Assembly: GCA_014529385.2 (NCBI GenBank)
Contig: CM043955.1
Span: forward strand, 140,126,206 to 140,186,205
Length of the DNA: 60,000 nucleotides
Direction of reading: 5' to 3'
Source: Adiantum capillus-veneris
Lineage: Eukaryota > Streptophyta > Polypodiopsida > Polypodiales > Pteridaceae
The position numbers and the translations under genes were made by a program. Numbering within the stretch: position 1 is the stretch's first letter; every line of letters starts with the position of its first letter. This document shows, in pieces, positions 31,646-41,432 of this stretch. The notes below the pieces were generated by a model that made no database searches, was not told the DNA's origin, and saw nothing but the letters and a program-made list of their open reading frames with translations.

Positions 31646-31797
31646 AATTCTCTTCTCAATTCCTATTGGACCCCAATTCTCTTCTCAATTCCTATTGGAC
31701 CCCAAATTCTCTTCTCAAATGCTATTGGACCCTATTTCTCTTCTCAAATGCTATTGGACCCCAATTCTCTTCTTAATTCCTATTGGACCCCAATTTT
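31646..31797 (-). repeat. CCAAT-box minisatellite (5 units of 29-30 bp), 3' LTR
   Basis: TATTGGACCC (CCAAT in element sense) recurs with ATTGG at 31665, 31694, 31724, 31753 and 31782. The array sits ~35-160 bp upstream of the TATA box in element sense. Identical spacing is kept in the other LTR. Confidence 0.92.
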
Positions 31798-32094
31798 CTA
31801 CTTAGTTCTTATCTCTTAACTTTATCTTTCAATCAAGTTAGTCCCTTTTTCTCCCAGTTCGCGATCTAGATCAGTTCCCACGTGGATCTTCACGAAGAAG
31901 TATAAAAATAATCTTAATCTTTTTGGAAAAATATAGGGATACCGTAATTTCTTATTCAAAATATCCTTGTCTTTTCATTATGGAGTAAAGTCTCGTTGTC
32001 CGCATGACTTCTTTGTCGGTCTTGCTTTTTCTAAATTATTTTCTACGTTGAAAAAACTTCTGAATGGCTCTAGGGTTTAGGGAGGGAACTTACA

Positions 32095-32815
32095 AACTCC
32101 AGAACAAAAAGAAAGAGATGTCCTCAGCTCGGGACATGCTTTAGAGAGTATTCGGACTCAATCTTTGGTCAACTTATGATTGAAGATGGTAAGTAACTTT
32201 AGGGTATTTAGATTTAAGGACAGTGAAGCTGTTATGGACCTATTTTTAGCGCTGTCTCAAAAGTCTTAATCATAAAGAAGTCTTAATGACTCGGGGTTAC
32301 TTTAATTACTGAGTGTGATCTTACTCAACTAGGTATTTTTCCTTTGGTGTGATTGGATTGTGTTTCTCTTGTTAGGTCTGAAGATTATTTCTTCACTTCG
32401 CTCTCTATCTAACTTTAATACGCTTACCATTCTTACCTAAACTTTAACCTTTTTTTTTCCGTTTTGATAGTTGACTCATTTCTCTATTGATATCATCCAA
32501 CTAATACCATGTTCATGACAGTGAAAGGATTTTTCATACTCATCTTTCAATCAAATCTTGCAATATCTCCTCCCTTGTGTACCTAGTTTATTTTCTCCAT
32601 CCTTATTTCTGTTATGTCTATAGCTTACCTTTCAATTGGTAATCAGATATTCCATGTATCATCACAATTAGACTTGTAAAACACCATAGACGATTTGAAT
32701 CTCAAAAGAATTGATTAACTAGAGATGCTTGAATTAAAAAAAATTTACATCAAAGTGCCATCGATATCTTGAAGAATAATTATAAGTTGTTCCGAAGAAC
32801 CAACCAAAAATATGA
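32095..32815 (-). other. Gypsy-D 3' internal spacer
   Basis: Between the integrase relic and the 3' LTR the minus strand should hold the integrase C-terminus and any chromodomain. I see no readable domain, only AT-rich decayed sequence. A clear polypurine tract before the LTR is lacking. Confidence 0.5.
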
Positions 32816-33640
32816 TCAAGGGTTTGGACAAAAGGGAGATATTGATTTGATTGCAAAAGGTCCACAATATTTGAATGCAAGCTTACGAAATTTCCCTAGC
32901 TTTATGGATCTGCGTTTGGGTTTGACTCTAAGGAAAACTTGCTCACCTTCGCTAAAGCTTCTAGCGGATGCGGTGAAGATTAGTGTAGCTCTTCTGCCTA
33001 TCACTAGCTCTCTTCAGGTTGTCTCTAATGACTAGAAGTTGATGATCTATCTCTTCTAGGGTAGAGTTAGCGGCAGGAACATGAAGAGCTGGGTCGGCTA
33101 ATCGAAGAGGGGCTAAACATTCCTGACCATACAAGGCTTTAAAGGGTGACATTCCAAGGTTGCGATGGTGAGTAGAGTTATAAGAAAACTCAACTAGGGG
33201 AAGAAACTTGATCCATTGCTGGGGCTGTTGGTTGCAGTATGCTCGAATCATATCTTCAATGATTTGATTCACTCGCTCAGTTTGACCATCAGTCTCTGGA
33301 TGATACGCTGAGCTGAGATTCAATTCGGTACCCAGAGATCGAAACATGGCTTGCCAAAACTTAGAAGTAAATTTGACATCCCGATCACTGGTGATTCTTG
33401 CAGGATTCCATGTAATCTTACTACCTCTTTGACAAATACTTGGGCTATGTCGATGGCGGTGGCTATCTACTTGACTAGAATTAGATGAGCCACCTTAGAG
33501 AGCTTATCTACTATGACAAAAATAGAATCATAGTTTCCAATTGTCTTTGGAAGACTAGTGACAAAGTCCATACTCAGACATTCCCACTTCATCTGAGGAA
33601 TATCTAGGGGCTGAAGCTTTCTAGGTAGTAAAGAAACCAT
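32816..33640 (-). pseudogene. Gypsy-D integrase core
   Basis: Translation from 33640 gives MKWECLSMDFVTSLP (Asp), a stop, and after a frameshift SDRDVKF (Asp) and SSAYHPETDGQTERVNQ (Glu). Then come LVEFSYNSTHHRNLGMSPFKALYG and the C-terminal GEQVFLRVKPKRR. The MDFVxxLP and ETDGQTERVNQ signatures are those of plant chromoviruses. In-frame stops and a frameshift near 33350-33410 inactivate it. Confidence 0.85.
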
Positions 33641-34176
33641 TTGCTAAGGTATAGTCAGTTAAGTGTTCCCTTGGGTTCTAAGATTGAATCTCTTGTAGAA
33701 GAGGTCTAATATAGGGGTCTACCTGAATTTCTTGTTGAACTTCCTCGGGTAAATAAGAGCTAAGGAGTGAATAAGTCAGGTTTGATGAGGATAGGACAAC
33801 TGATCAAGAGGTCTTTGAGTCTATTGAAGGCAACATCTCTCCCCAACAAAAAAAGAAAGAGCTATCCTCAACTCGAATAAAATACGTAATTGATGAAGCT
33901 TCTTGGATACGTCTTGCAACTTAACTTCTTGTTAACGCTTTTAACTTGACTTCTCTCTTACACTTATTCATCCCCAAGAATCTGCTAATATAATATGGGA
34001 GTAATGGAAAATCTTTTTTAATAAGCTATCTTCTTGAATAAGTCGTCACGTTTGTGGCTACTTCGATACGCTACTTTTTCTTTATAAGCTACTGGTAATC
34101 TCTTCTTTATCAGCACTTGTTATCCTCTTATTTTTACGATCTTCACTCTCTTGTAACTTAGTCATTTTCCTATCTG

Positions 34177-34695
34177 ATGGCGTCTTGGCAAGAAGACTTT
34201 GTTCTTCTTGTATGCATCTCTCACTTGCAGAGTGCAAATGAGGCAGTTAAAAGACAGTTCTTAGAGCGATACAAAGATCTCCTCTTTCCTCAGTCAAATT
34301 CTTGTATCGGCCAGACGATATGGAAGACATGGCGACATCTCACAAGAGTGACTCTCTGGGGTAGAGACCATTTCCGCAACGATACCCGACTTGTTATGGT
34401 TATTACAGAGGCTCTGGGACTTTGCCCTCGATACTACTGCATCAAAAGGACACGAGATCTTAGTCTTTCTCTAAGGTTTTTCTTGCTTGTGCAGTTTATC
34501 CCCCATTCCAAGATTTGTCTCGATACCATCTGGAGTCTTCCTCTTAGAGGTCCTTTTCTCTTCTCAGCTCATACCCAAGATATTGCTCAAGCTGTTTCTT
34601 GTAGAACCATTCTAGAGGATGAGCGTCCTAACACGTGTGGTGCTTGCGATACTTGGTTATGTGACCATATATTAGAGGATCTTCATGAGTTGTAA
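34177..34695 (+). CDS. Antisense ORF inside Gypsy-D (172 codons, unknown)
   Basis: An open plus-strand frame, opposite to the element's own transcript, starts with ATG at 34177. The product has a helical N-terminal half (ANEAVKRQFLERYKDLLF), a hydrophobic stretch (SLRFFLLVQFI) and a Cys-rich end (CGACDTWLCDH). No minus-strand frame of similar length overlaps it, so it is not a shadow. Antisense ORFs are known in some plant Ty3/gypsy families; this could be one, or a captured host fragment, or chance. The element-sense strand here reads as decayed leader. Confidence 0.35.
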   Translation: MASWQEDFVLLVCISHLQSANEAVKRQFLERYKDLLFPQSNSCIGQTIWKTWRHLTRVTLWGRDHFRNDTRLVMVITEALGLCPRYYCIKRTRDLSLSLRFFLLVQFIPHSKICLDTIWSLPLRGPFLFSAHTQDIAQAVSCRTILEDERPNTCGACDTWLCDHILEDLHEL

Positions 34696-35621
34696 ACTTT
34701 CTTGCCTCTCCGTAATTACTTCCTGCCTCCCTTGTAATCCTTCTGGCTTTAATTGAAGAAATAACCCTTTTTGAAAAAAATTGAGTATTGTCAATATTTT
34801 CTTTTCTTCAAATGTCAGTCTCTCTTCTTCAATTGCCAATGAGTTTTTTAAGACTTTTCTTTACTGCGTACTTTTAATTTCTGCAAATGGTCTTTCGTCT
34901 ACAATAGTCTTGAGTAAAGATTCCCACTTTAAAGTTCTTGGCTTACTTATAAGTTTGCTTTCTTATTCTTCTCAAGTCTTTGAATGATCCGCATAATTTG
35001 TGAGCTTATCTGTTGCACTTTCCCATCTTTAATGGATTTCTTTTGGTCGGACTTAAAAAAACACTTGGTCATCACTTGCACTCTTAAGATTATTTCTTAT
35101 GACTTGCAATTTGGCAATCCAATTCTTCACTTGATCGTCAAAATCCTTCTGTCTGAAGATTATCTTGGTACGATTTACAGTAATCTTGAACTCTCATGAA
35201 GTCCTAACAATAGAAAACTTGGAAAAATCCGCAACTCTTGCACTCAACAAGACTTCTTCAATTCAGTGGATAAGTGCTCAGTTTTTCATTGTATTGATGT
35301 AAACAAAAATGCCATCCTTGCCATTCCATGTAATCTTCATATCCTAATAAATTTCAACCTTCATAAATCTCTCATTTATGATCTTCCTAAAATGTTCCAG
35401 CATAGCGAGCCTTCGCTCTACCATCGCAATTTCCATCATAGATAATCCGTTGAATTTCTTCTGGCAGATCCCAAGCCATCTTGAAGATTTTTGAATAATT
35501 TATTGGAACATCAAGACTTCATTTTGTAATGTAATTGAAATTTGGGTGCTAGACTGAGTTGTTTTTCTCTCATGCATTAATCTTAAATCTAAAATTCTAG
35601 ATTCTAAGGTCCAAGATTCAA
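34696..35621 (-). other. Gypsy-D leader with decayed gag start
   Basis: In element sense a frame beginning MAWDLPEEIQRIIYDGNCDG at ~35483 could be the remains of the gag start, but it is broken by stops at once. The rest is AT-rich with no readable domain. Confidence 0.4.
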
Positions 35622-35640
35622 AAATTAGGCTCTGATACCA
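35622..35640 (-). other. Gypsy-D primer-binding site (tRNA-Met type)
   Basis: In element sense TGGTATCAGAGCCTAATTT begins 2 bp after the 5' LTR end (TCTCA). This is the standard match to the 3' end of initiator tRNA-Met used by many plant retrotransposons. Confidence 0.92.
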
Positions 35641-37484
35641 CTTGAGAGGGCCATACCCAGACTTGACCCTACTCACCTCCCTTAGTCCTCCAGACCGTTC
35701 CAGGGAATGACATAGATCTATTTGTAGGTATCCCTCCCACTTGGGACCGACACTCAGACAGGACTCCGGCCTATCTTGATTGCCAACCCAAGGGGGTACA
35801 TCCCTTCATTCAATGATTCTATCCGTTTCTCATAATCAATCTGTCCTTGAAAGCTTTCCGCACCCAAAATCATGGTCCTTAGTCTTGATTCTCTTGATCT
35901 TTAACTTGAGGATCTGCTCTTACTTTCTTGTTCTCCATTGGTTTATGGAGATAATCCCTTTTTCTTGACAAGCAGTCACGACAGTTATCACTTTCCCCTA
36001 AAAAGAGGGATCTTGCAATCCTACCTGGTCTCGCTTCTCCCCGATTACCCATTTTTATCCCACGTAGTCCTAGCATTTAACATAAAAGTTTTAAACCAAA
36101 ATGCGGTCATCTGACCCTCCGAATCCGCCCACCCACCGAACCATTTCATGAAAATCCCTTCCTGAGGTAGTACTAAACTACTAAAAAATCAGGAAGAAAG
36201 TAGTCTATCAGACATCATCAAACAACAAGCAGCATGCAATCTGTTGCATACCCTCGTTCAGGGAAATTCATCTGGTTGTTCCCACAAGATCCTTATTAGA
36301 AACTTTTAATTCATTTCCTTTCCTTTATCTGCTATAATTAGCTTGTAACTAGTTTCTTAACTAATCATGCAACACATTTAGTTTCAACCAATTCATCTTA
36401 CCTCCCCATTCAGGCCAAGATAATCCGTTACAAGCCATCAAAATGACATCACCTTTACAAAATTTCCCAGAATTAAGTGTTTGGGAAAGGCTCATCAAGT
36501 AATTTAATCATTCCTTCCTAAGCATTTTATTTCGAGAGGTATAGCACCATCTGTGACAGATGCACATGATAGCCCCTATATTCCTAGCCTTTCTAGTTCC
36601 TTTTTAAGCAACCAAGTCGAACAAATTTCCTTAATTAAATTCACATCATCCTCCCTGAGAATAACCTTCTCATCCAACTATTGGCATCAGGCCATACCCG
36701 GATTATGGCCGATTTCCAATAAGATACCGCGGGTACTTCACCTGGCCGGGCAAAAATAAAACAAACCCATTCATCCCTTATCCCTCGCGCATGAATGACC
36801 TAGGTATACCAACTTGCCGGTTACACTGCCCTAGCCGAAAAGGGCCAATCTCCGACAAGTTCCCCAAGAGAATCCTCTCAATGGGCCGGCCTTTCAATCA
36901 AATTGACCCCTAGAAGATCTATCTTGGTTCCCGGTCATTTCCATGCAATCTTCAAACTCCTAGTTAAATCTATGTTTTGCAATGGACTATCCCTATCACC
37001 TCTCGAGATTCCTTTGTAACTCCTAGTTGGTAATTTCCAGGTTCATTCATTTATCAACCTTAATTCCTACTTTCATTAATTATCTACCAGCCAGGTTTAT
37101 TTAGAAAATACAAGTGAGTTTTTGCCATGGCATGTGATGGTTAATGTCTCTTCGGAAATGCTACCTTTTTTAGTTCAATCCCCGTTTTGTCGATTCCCAA
37201 GTTTTTTACAATCCTTTGCCATCCATGGGGCATCTCCATGGAAGCTTGTAGAGTTTTCGGTTCAAACAACACGGAGATCAATTCCGCAAAGTTATCCCCT
37301 ATCTCCCCCATCCCGTATTTGAAAACAAACTTGAAATTGAAAACTTTAGAAATACTCTTGAATACCAAAAATTGAACTACTTCTATCGAGCTTAGACAAC
37401 TACTCTTTCTTATGGTACCTAGCTTTCCATTTTTAGGAAGCTAGAAGGTCATTCTATAATGTATGAGTTTTCGAGCTCTCCATT

Positions 37485-38270
37485 AAAGCTTAAACCTAAA
37501 ATACAAGGTAGTCACTAAAGTTTACATCTAAGTGCAAAGTTACCATTAAAGCTTAGCTTACGAAAGAAAATCTACCTTTGAAGCTTAACTTTATGATGCG
37601 TAGATACTCTTATCACTTAACCCTAATTGCAAGGTTTCCATTAAAGCTTAAAACCTAAAAAATCAAGGTAATCACTAAAGCTTACATCTAAGTGTAAAAT
37701 TACCATTAAAGCTTAGCTTACGAGTGCAAATCTACCTTTGAAGCTTAACTTTATGATGCGTAGATACTCTTATCACTTAATCCTAATTGCAAGGTTTCCA
37801 TTAAAGTTTAAAACCTAAAAATGCAAGGTAATCACTAAAGCTTACATCTAAGTGCAAAGTTACCATTAAAGCTTAGCTTACGAGTACAAATCTACCTTTG
37901 AAGCTTAACTTTATGATGCGTAGATACTCTTATCACTTAACCCTAATTATAAGGTTATGCAAGGTAATCACTAAAGTTTACATGTAAGTGCAAAGTTACC
38001 ATTAAAGCTTAGCTTAAGAGAGCAAATCTACCTTTCAAGCTTAACTTTATGATGCGTAGATACTCTTATCACTTAACCCTAATTGTAAGGTTTCCATTAA
38101 AGCTTAAAACCTAAAAATGCAAGGTAATCACTAAAGCTTACATCTAAGTGTAAATTTACCATTAAAGCTGAGCTTACGAGTGCAAATCTACCTTTGAAGC
38201 TTAAGTTTATGATGCATAGGTACCATTAATACTTTACCCTAATTCCAAGATTACCATTAAAGCTTAAACC
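37485..38270. repeat. ~160-bp tandem array in the Gypsy-D 5' LTR
   Basis: Same unit as at 30500-31290, with about five copies and its own small deletions (for example a shortened unit near 37950). Array length is similar in both LTRs, so most amplification predates this insertion. Confidence 0.93.
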
Positions 38271-38603
38271 TAAAATGATTCACATAAACCTTCCTAGTAT
38301 TAGAACACATGGATTAATTAATCCTACTAGAAATGAAGATTACCTCCTCCAAACAAGAGGGAAGTGGGGTTGAAGTCCTTCTTGAAGAGATGTGAGGCTC
38401 AAGGAGGAAGGAAAGGGATTTATGGTGAAGAGGAAGGAGAGAGGAGCTTCTTCACAAAAACCCTCAAGGGTTTGGCCTTCAAGAGAGGGAGAGAGCAAGA
38501 GCAAGGTTTAATGAAAACCTTGATTTACTTAAGCATAATCTTGAGCATGACAAATATGCAAGTAGCTTAGCAATATATGTGTGTAAAAATACAAAGGAGA
38601 GGG

Positions 38604-38615
38604 GGTGTTTATATA
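38604..38615 (-). promoter_or_regulatory. TATA box of the Gypsy-D 5' LTR
   Basis: In element sense TATATAAACACC, directly downstream of the CCAAT array. It is the likely core promoter of Gypsy-D. Confidence 0.6.
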
Positions 38616-38644
38616 GGAAATGGTGGGTGGATTTATCTTCTCAA

Positions 38645-38785
38645 TTCCTATTGGACCCCAATTCTCTTCTCAATTCCTATTGGACCCCAAATTCTCTTCT
38701 CAAATGCTATTGGACCCTATTTCTCTTCTCAAATGCTATTGGACCCCAATCCTCTTCTTAATTCCTATTGGAACCCAATTTTCTT
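38645..38785 (-). repeat. CCAAT-box minisatellite (5 units of 29-30 bp), 5' LTR
   Basis: ATTGG at 38650, 38679, 38709, 38738 and 38767, i.e. the same 29/30/29/29 spacing as in the 3' LTR. Confidence 0.92.
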
Positions 38786-39084
38786 CTTAGTTCTTATCTC
38801 TTAACTTTATCTTTCAATCAAGTTAGTCCCTTTTTCTCCCAGTTCCCGATCTAGATCAGTTCCCACGTGGATCTTCACGAAGAAGTATAAAAATAATCTT
38901 AATCTTTTTGGAAATATATATGGATGACGTAATTTCTTATCCAAAATATCCTTGTCTTTTCATTCTGGAGTAATGTCTCATTGTCCGCATGACTTCTTTG
39001 TCGGTCTTGCTGTTTCTAAATTATTTTCTACGCTGAAAAAAGTTCTGAATGGCTCTAGGGTTTAGGGAGGGACCTTACAATGCA

Positions 39085-39856
39085 TTATATCCTTCCCATC
39101 CTCTTCCGTGGTTTCCATCTCTGTGGTGTATATCTCCTTTAGAGTCTTTTTCAACTCTTGATATTTCTTTTTCCGCTCGACTCTGGTCATGAGTGGTTTT
39201 TTATTCTGATGTTCTTCTTGAGTACCCTTCCTTGTTTTTCTCGATGTATGATACATTTTTGAGTTTCTGTTCAAAGGATATCTAGCAGTTATTTTGTCCT
39301 TGACAGAATCTTTAACATCTATCTTCATCAAGAAGTTTGTTTTACTGTAGATTGATGGCATAGGTCGTGCTTTCACAATTTTAGTGTCCCTCTTTCTTCT
39401 ATACCATTTTTGTCTTCTTGATTTTTGGTTTGGAAAGTCAAAAAACTTTTCCTCCCTTCCTCTTAAGAGTAGTTGAGCTCTCGTATGTTCTTTTTCGGAT
39501 CCCGAATCTTCAGAGGTAGCGAAGTGTTCATCCAACTCATTAGATGCATCGTAATAGAGGTCAGAAAAGACTTGTTGAGCCTTCATCAAGTCCTTTGATT
39601 CCTCATTCTTGTTTGTCTCGATGTTAAGGACTGACATCATTCCGATGGGAATTATGTCGTAGCCATCCTCATTGCAAAATTGAGTAGGCATAGACGTATT
39701 CACACATACATCTATTGTCGCTAAGATTTGAGTCCACTCAAATGGTTCGAATAAATACTCTGAGAAGGGTTCATGTATGTAGGCTTCATGTGTAAAGTCT
39801 CTTTCTAGGATACATTCCTCTCGTCTTAAGCTTCCATTTTCTGAAGCTCCGCACAT
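39085..39856 (-). pseudogene. Gypsy-1 pol segment between protease and RT
   Basis: The frame encodes an acidic then strongly basic region (FDFPNQKSRRQKWYRRKRDTK) with no domain I recognise. It ends at the Gypsy-D insertion; the last codons before the ATGCA duplication continue in frame at 28505. It is separated from the protease frame by a frameshift near 39820. Confidence 0.6.
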
Positions 39857-40451
39857 CCAAATAGTCTTTGTTTAGCCATGATGAAAGTTTAGTTTCAACC
39901 GAAGAGACTGAATCAAACTCTTGAATGGGTGTTTTCAAGACGTCTCTATAGGTGTGGTCCTTTAGATTGACACTTGTTATAGATCCCACCTGCTTTAAGT
40001 ACAGATAGTTGTTTCCCCAATCTTGGATAAGCTGTACCTGTCGCATGAAAGGTCTTCCCAATATGATTTCATAGTTGAGTTTTTTTCCAAAGTCTACTAT
40101 GGCAAAAGTGTGTTGATATTCAATTCCACAGGAGTTGACTATCACTTTTTCTAGTAGCCCTAGCGGTCTTTCAATGCGTCCGTCAGCCAACTGCAATTTT
40201 ATTCGCGTTTGTCTAATGGTTGGCTGTCCCCAGGATGCCCATACTGCTTTAGTGGCTATGGCTATGCCACCTCCACTATCCAGTATTGCCATGGTTTCAA
40301 TGTCATTAAATTTCACTGGGAGGGTAGTGTTTCCTTCTTCCCCTTCATAATATTCCCCGACCTTGTTCATAGGAACTGATCGAATCTCTTTGTATTCCAT
40401 TTCATTTTTCAAGTTTCCCAGATTCTTAGAGATTAACCCCGTTATCCCCAC
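39786..40451 (-). pseudogene. Gypsy-1 protease (upstream of RT)
   Basis: VKFNDIETMAILDSGGGIAIAT carries the aspartic-protease active site as DSG followed by Gly-Gly (shown in part: AILDSGGGIAIAT). LQLADGRI, VIVNSCGIEYQHTFAIVDF and YEIILGRPFMRQVQ follow at the expected distances (flap and ILG strand), with a DWGN after them. This is the normal gag-pol protease position. A frameshift after ~39820 separates it from the rest of pol. Confidence 0.75.
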
Positions 40452-40497
40452 CTTTTCTAGGGTTTTCTATAAATCATTCCATAAGTATGGCCTGAGT

Positions 40498-41430
40498 TTA
40501 ACAGTTCCCCCAAAGTGAGAGTGCTTCGATAGATGTAGACATGATTAAATGAATGTTGTCTACTTCTAGGGTCTGTTTGGCTCTTTTGACTTGAGTGGTT
40601 TTGCAAATGATAGACTCATCTTCGTTATCTCCCAAGTAAGAAGGTAATGTTTTTACTGTCATTAATTTAGATATCCCTGAAGCCTCTGATCCGCAATCCC
40701 CGTATAAGGATTGTATATCCAAGTTTATATCAGATGGTAGGTTATCCAACCAGACTTCTTTTATAGGGGTTGACTTTAAAGTTAAGCTTCCATCATTGAT
40801 CTCCCTTACCTTTTCCCATAATTGTCCTGGCCAATCTTCTTCTACGAATGGAATTCCGTCTAAGGCATCTTCACTGTCCGGCACCAGGAGCTCTGGTTCA
40901 TTTGTTTCAAGGTGGGGTTCTGCCACCACATCGGATTTTGCTTTTGTTTCTTCTACCGCAAGCTCTTCCGGTTTTGCAATACTTTCAACTTGGGTTTTTG
41001 TTTATCTAGAATTTCCTGGGTGATCCTTACCAAATTTTGATAAGCTTCCAGCTTAGCTGCTTCCATGTCTGGAGATGGATAGTCTTTCCATCTGTTTTCC
41101 ATGTTTTGGCTTGCTTTTAGTCTGGCTTGGTAGGCTTCCAAGGCAGCATTGATAGGCTCAAAAATTTTATCAACTAGAATGGATCCTCTAGATTTCACGG
41201 TTGTTTCCTTAAATTCACTGCCCATTTCCTTCAACTTGTCCTGGGCTAGAATTTTTGCTTTCTCTTCGTTTTCAACCCGTTGTTTTTGTTTTCTCATCTC
41301 ATATCTTTTGCTTCTGCTCCTTTTGATTTTTTGAGAATAAACTTTTGTACTCTTCGAATCATCAGAGGAATTGTGTTTCTTTTTCTTTGCCTGAGCTCTA
41401 GTGATTACCTTGATTGGAACAATTGGTTTG
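40498..41430 (-). pseudogene. Gypsy-1 gag-protease linker region
   Basis: 41297-40953 is a charged, helix-rich, coiled-coil-like segment (ENEEKAKILAQDKLKEMG; PEMEAAKLEAYQNLV-like). 40929-40498 is acidic. Neither has a recognised domain. Frame changes separate them from the zinc knuckles and from the protease. Confidence 0.5.
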
Positions 41431-41432
41431 CT

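Larger units (their letters stand above)
28511..32094 (-). repeat. Gypsy-D 3' LTR (3,584 bp, with a terminal duplication)
   Basis: Homologous throughout to 35643-39079. It is ~147 bp longer because its first 149 bp (28511-28659) are duplicated head to tail at 28660. The target duplication ATGCA directly precedes the outer copy. Confidence 0.93.
28511..39079 (-). mobile_element. Gypsy-D: chromovirus-like element with ~3.4-kb LTRs, mostly deleted inside
   Basis: The ATGCA duplications at 28506-28510 and 39080-39084 and TG...CA LTR ends define a 10,569-bp insertion in Gypsy-1 pol. The LTRs are 28511-32094 and 35643-39079; the internal region (32095-35642) holds only an integrase relic, an antisense ORF, a decayed leader and a tRNA-Met primer site. 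Host pol continues in frame from one side to the other. Gag, protease and RT are missing, so the copy is non-autonomous. Confidence 0.93.
35643..39079 (-). repeat. Gypsy-D 5' LTR (3,437 bp)
   Basis: In element sense it begins TGTAAGGTCCCTCCC at 39079 and ends CCCTCTCA at 35643. It contains the CCAAT minisatellite (38645-38785), a TATA box (~38604-38615), the ~160-bp array (37485-38270) and the 75-codon ORF. U3 is therefore ~0.5 kb and the transcribed R-U5 part nearly 3 kb. Confidence 0.93.

Noticed and set aside
28511-39079. Large segmental duplication
   Set aside because: The ~3.4-kb copies have TG...CA ends, a flanking ATGCA duplication and a primer-binding site, so they are LTRs.
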